From: JAWWBN01 sp033720955
GTDB taxonomy: Bacteria > Acidobacteriota > Thermoanaerobaculia > Multivoradales > JAHEKO01
NCBI GenBank assembly: GCA_033720955.1
Contig: JAWWBN010000073.1
Span: forward strand, 1 to 15,148
DNA: 15,148 bases
Reading direction: 5' to 3'
The notes beneath the pieces are model-generated. The model did no database searches. It saw nothing but the letters and a program-made list of their open reading frames with translations, and was not told the DNA's origin. The stretch's first letter is position 1; every line of letters begins with the position of its first letter. Shown here in pieces: positions 13,892 to 15,148 of this stretch. A program made the translations under genes and the position numbers.

Positions 13892-15148
13892 GGATCCTCT
13901 ACCTCTCGCCCGCCTACGTCCCCTCGCGGCGCGCCAGCTCCGTGCACGTGATGAAGATGTGCGCCGCCCTGGCCCGCGCGGGACACCGCGTCAGCCTGGT
14001 GACCAAGCTCTGCGAGGGCCGGCTGGAGCCCGGGGTGGAAGACGACCACCGCTTCTACGGGGTGGAGCCGATCTTCGAGATCCTCAAGCTGCCCCGTCCC
14101 GACGTCCGCGGCGGCGGCCTGGTCTTCCTGTGGCACCTCCGCCGCCTGCTGCGCCGCGCGCGGACGGACCTGGTCTACGGCCGCGATCCCGTGGGGACGT
14201 GGATGGCGGTCCGCGTCGGGCATCCGGTGCTCTTCGAGGCCCACGGCCTGCCGGCGGGGCCCCTCGGCCGAGCGCTGCACCGCCGCCTCGTGGGCTCGCC
14301 CTCCCTGCGTCGCCTGGTGGTCATCTCCGAGGCCCTCCGGCAGCTCACCGCAGAGCGCGGTCTCCTGCCCCCGGCGACCGACTGCCTCGTGGCCCACGAC
14401 GGCGCCGACCCGCCTCGGCGGGAGGCCGCCCCCGCCTTCGGCGCCCAGGGGGGCGCGCTCCAGGTGGGCTACGTCGGCCACCTCTACCCGGGGCGGGGCA
14501 TCGACCTGATCCTCGACCTGGCGGCGCGGCTGCCCGAGGCGGGGTTCCATCTCATCGGCGGGAGCCGCGAGGACCTGGCGACCTGGAGCCGCCGCGCCAC
14601 GCCGCCCAACGTCGTCTTCCACGGCTTCGTGCCACCCGGCGAGCTGCCCTCGCACTACGCCGCCCTCGACGTGCTGCTGATGCCCTACGAGCGGCGCGTG
14701 GGGGTGGCGAGCGGACGCAGCGACACCGCGTCCTGGATGTCGCCGATGAAGATGTTCGAGTACATGGCGGCCGGCCGCGCCATCGTCTCGTCGGACCTCC
14801 CGGTGCTGCGGGAGGTGCTGCGGCACGGCGAGAACGCCCTCCTGGTGGAGCCGGGCCGCCCCGACGCGCTGCGGCTCATGAACCTGCATCAGGCCAAGGG
14901 CCTGGAGGGCACCGTGGTGATCCTGGCCGACCCCACGAACCGGAGGGTCTTCCGGCCCGACGTCCATCTCTCCCGTGCCGAAGACGGGAGCGCCGAGGGC
15001 TTCCTGCGGGTCACCGAGCCCTCCAGCGGACGGAGGCCCCCCGAGGACCTGGCCCGTCCCATGGGGTGGGTGGACAGGGAGGCGCTGGAAGCACGCTTCG
15101 AGGAGGCCGAGGAGGTGCGCCTCCTCTACGTCGCCGTGACCCGGGCCC
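13888..15148 (+). CDS. GT4-family glycosyltransferase running in frame into a UvrD/RecB-type helicase C-terminus, 3'-partial
   Basis: Reading from GTG 13888 (overlapping the wecB stop as GTGA), the frame stays open for 420 codons to the window edge. Residues 1 to about 328 are a GT4 glycosyltransferase: first strand RILYLSPAYVPSRRASSVHV, then ALARAGHRVSLVTK, the second Rossmann half with VGYVGHLYPGRGIDLILDL, and the donor site SPMKMFEYMAAGRAIVSSD with E291, followed by HGENALLVEPGRPDALR. A normal GT4 continues with 40-60 residues of helices. Here the text changes at about residue 329 to MNLHQAKGLEG and later LLYVAVTRA, which are helicase motifs V and VI. The glycosyltransferase is therefore missing its C-terminal helices as sequenced. 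The GT4 identity is secure; whether the joined polypeptide exists is doubtful. Confidence 0.8.
   Translation, partial: MRILYLSPAYVPSRRASSVHVMKMCAALARAGHRVSLVTKLCEGRLEPGVEDDHRFYGVEPIFEILKLPRPDVRGGGLVFLWHLRRLLRRARTDLVYGRDPVGTWMAVRVGHPVLFEAHGLPAGPLGRALHRRLVGSPSLRRLVVISEALRQLTAERGLLPPATDCLVAHDGADPPRREAAPAFGAQGGALQVGYVGHLYPGRGIDLILDLAARLPEAGFHLIGGSREDLATWSRRATPPNVVFHGFVPPGELPSHYAALDVLLMPYERRVGVASGRSDTASWMSPMKMFEYMAAGRAIVSSDLPVLREVLRHGENALLVEPGRPDALRLMNLHQAKGLEGTVVILADPTNRRVFRPDVHLSRAEDGSAEGFLRVTEPSSGRRPPEDLARPMGWVDREALEARFEEAEEVRLLYVAVTRA
14875..15148 (+). pseudogene. C-terminal fragment of a UvrD/RecB/AddA-type superfamily 1 helicase
   Basis: This stretch encodes, in frame with the glycosyltransferase, LMNLHQAKGLEGTVVILADP (motif V region, K337 of the joined frame) and, some 70 residues later, EEVRLLYVAVTRA (motif VI, residues 412-420), the hallmarks of the second RecA-like domain of UvrD/AddA/RecB helicases. 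The usual helicase parts before it (Q motif, Walker A, DExx, motifs III and IV) are absent; glycosyltransferase sequence takes their place. The fragment continues past the window edge. It may be a remnant, a fusion, or the result of a wrong join in the assembly; the switch point lies within about 14863-14878. Classification is firm from the two motifs; the cause is not decided by the sequence. Confidence 0.8.

Overview
The window is one continuous exopolysaccharide (EPS) or capsule locus from a very GC-rich bacterium. GC looks near 70% by eye, with third codon positions almost always G or C. All genes are on the + strand, tightly packed, and many overlap by 4 bases. An outer-membrane-type polysaccharide export protein (Poly_export plus SLBB) implies a double-membraned organism. 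The set of genes (SLBB export protein, Wzc-type tyrosine kinase, PHP-type phosphatase, secreted TPR protein, small acidic secreted protein) would suit Acidobacteriota or a related high-GC phylum, but this is inference; no marker gene is present.

Layout. (1) 1-3813, export and its control: an export protein cut by the left edge, a Wzc/EpsB-like co-polymerase with cytoplasmic BY-kinase, and a PHP-family tyrosine phosphatase. (2) 3823-6015, two secreted proteins of unknown function: a TPR-like protein and an acidic, cysteine-containing one. (3) 6077-10646, nucleotide-sugar synthesis: UDP-sugar 6-dehydrogenase, D-2-hydroxyacid dehydrogenase, short SDR epimerase/dehydratase, acylneuraminate-cytidylyltransferase-like enzyme and HAD phosphatase. 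The last three are chained by ATGA/GTGA overlaps. (4) 10742-15148, sugar modification and assembly: a second SDR epimerase/dehydratase, a GT4 glycosyltransferase with a probable N-terminal frameshift, a UDP-GlcNAc 2-epimerase, and a second GT4 glycosyltransferase.

The genes plausibly act together. Regions 3 and 4 make UDP-linked amino- or uronic-acid sugars and possibly a CMP-linked acidic sugar. The glycosyltransferases add these to a lipid-linked repeat. The region 1 proteins govern chain length and export, under a kinase/phosphatase cycle. No flippase, polymerase or initiating transferase lies in the window.

Two points need care. The last glycosyltransferase reads in frame, without a stop, into the C-terminal part of a UvrD/RecB/AddA-type helicase (motifs V and VI) near 14875. 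This is either a genuine fusion or rearrangement, or more likely a chimeric join near a contig end. Second, the dehydrogenase/epimerase/cytidylyltransferase/phosphatase module resembles a CMP-ulosonic-acid pathway but has no condensing synthase (NeuB or KdsA) in the window, and its cytidylyltransferase lacks the usual substrate loop. That module is the best candidate here for undescribed chemistry. No RNA genes, CRISPR arrays, insertion sequences or intergenic gaps over 100 bases were found.
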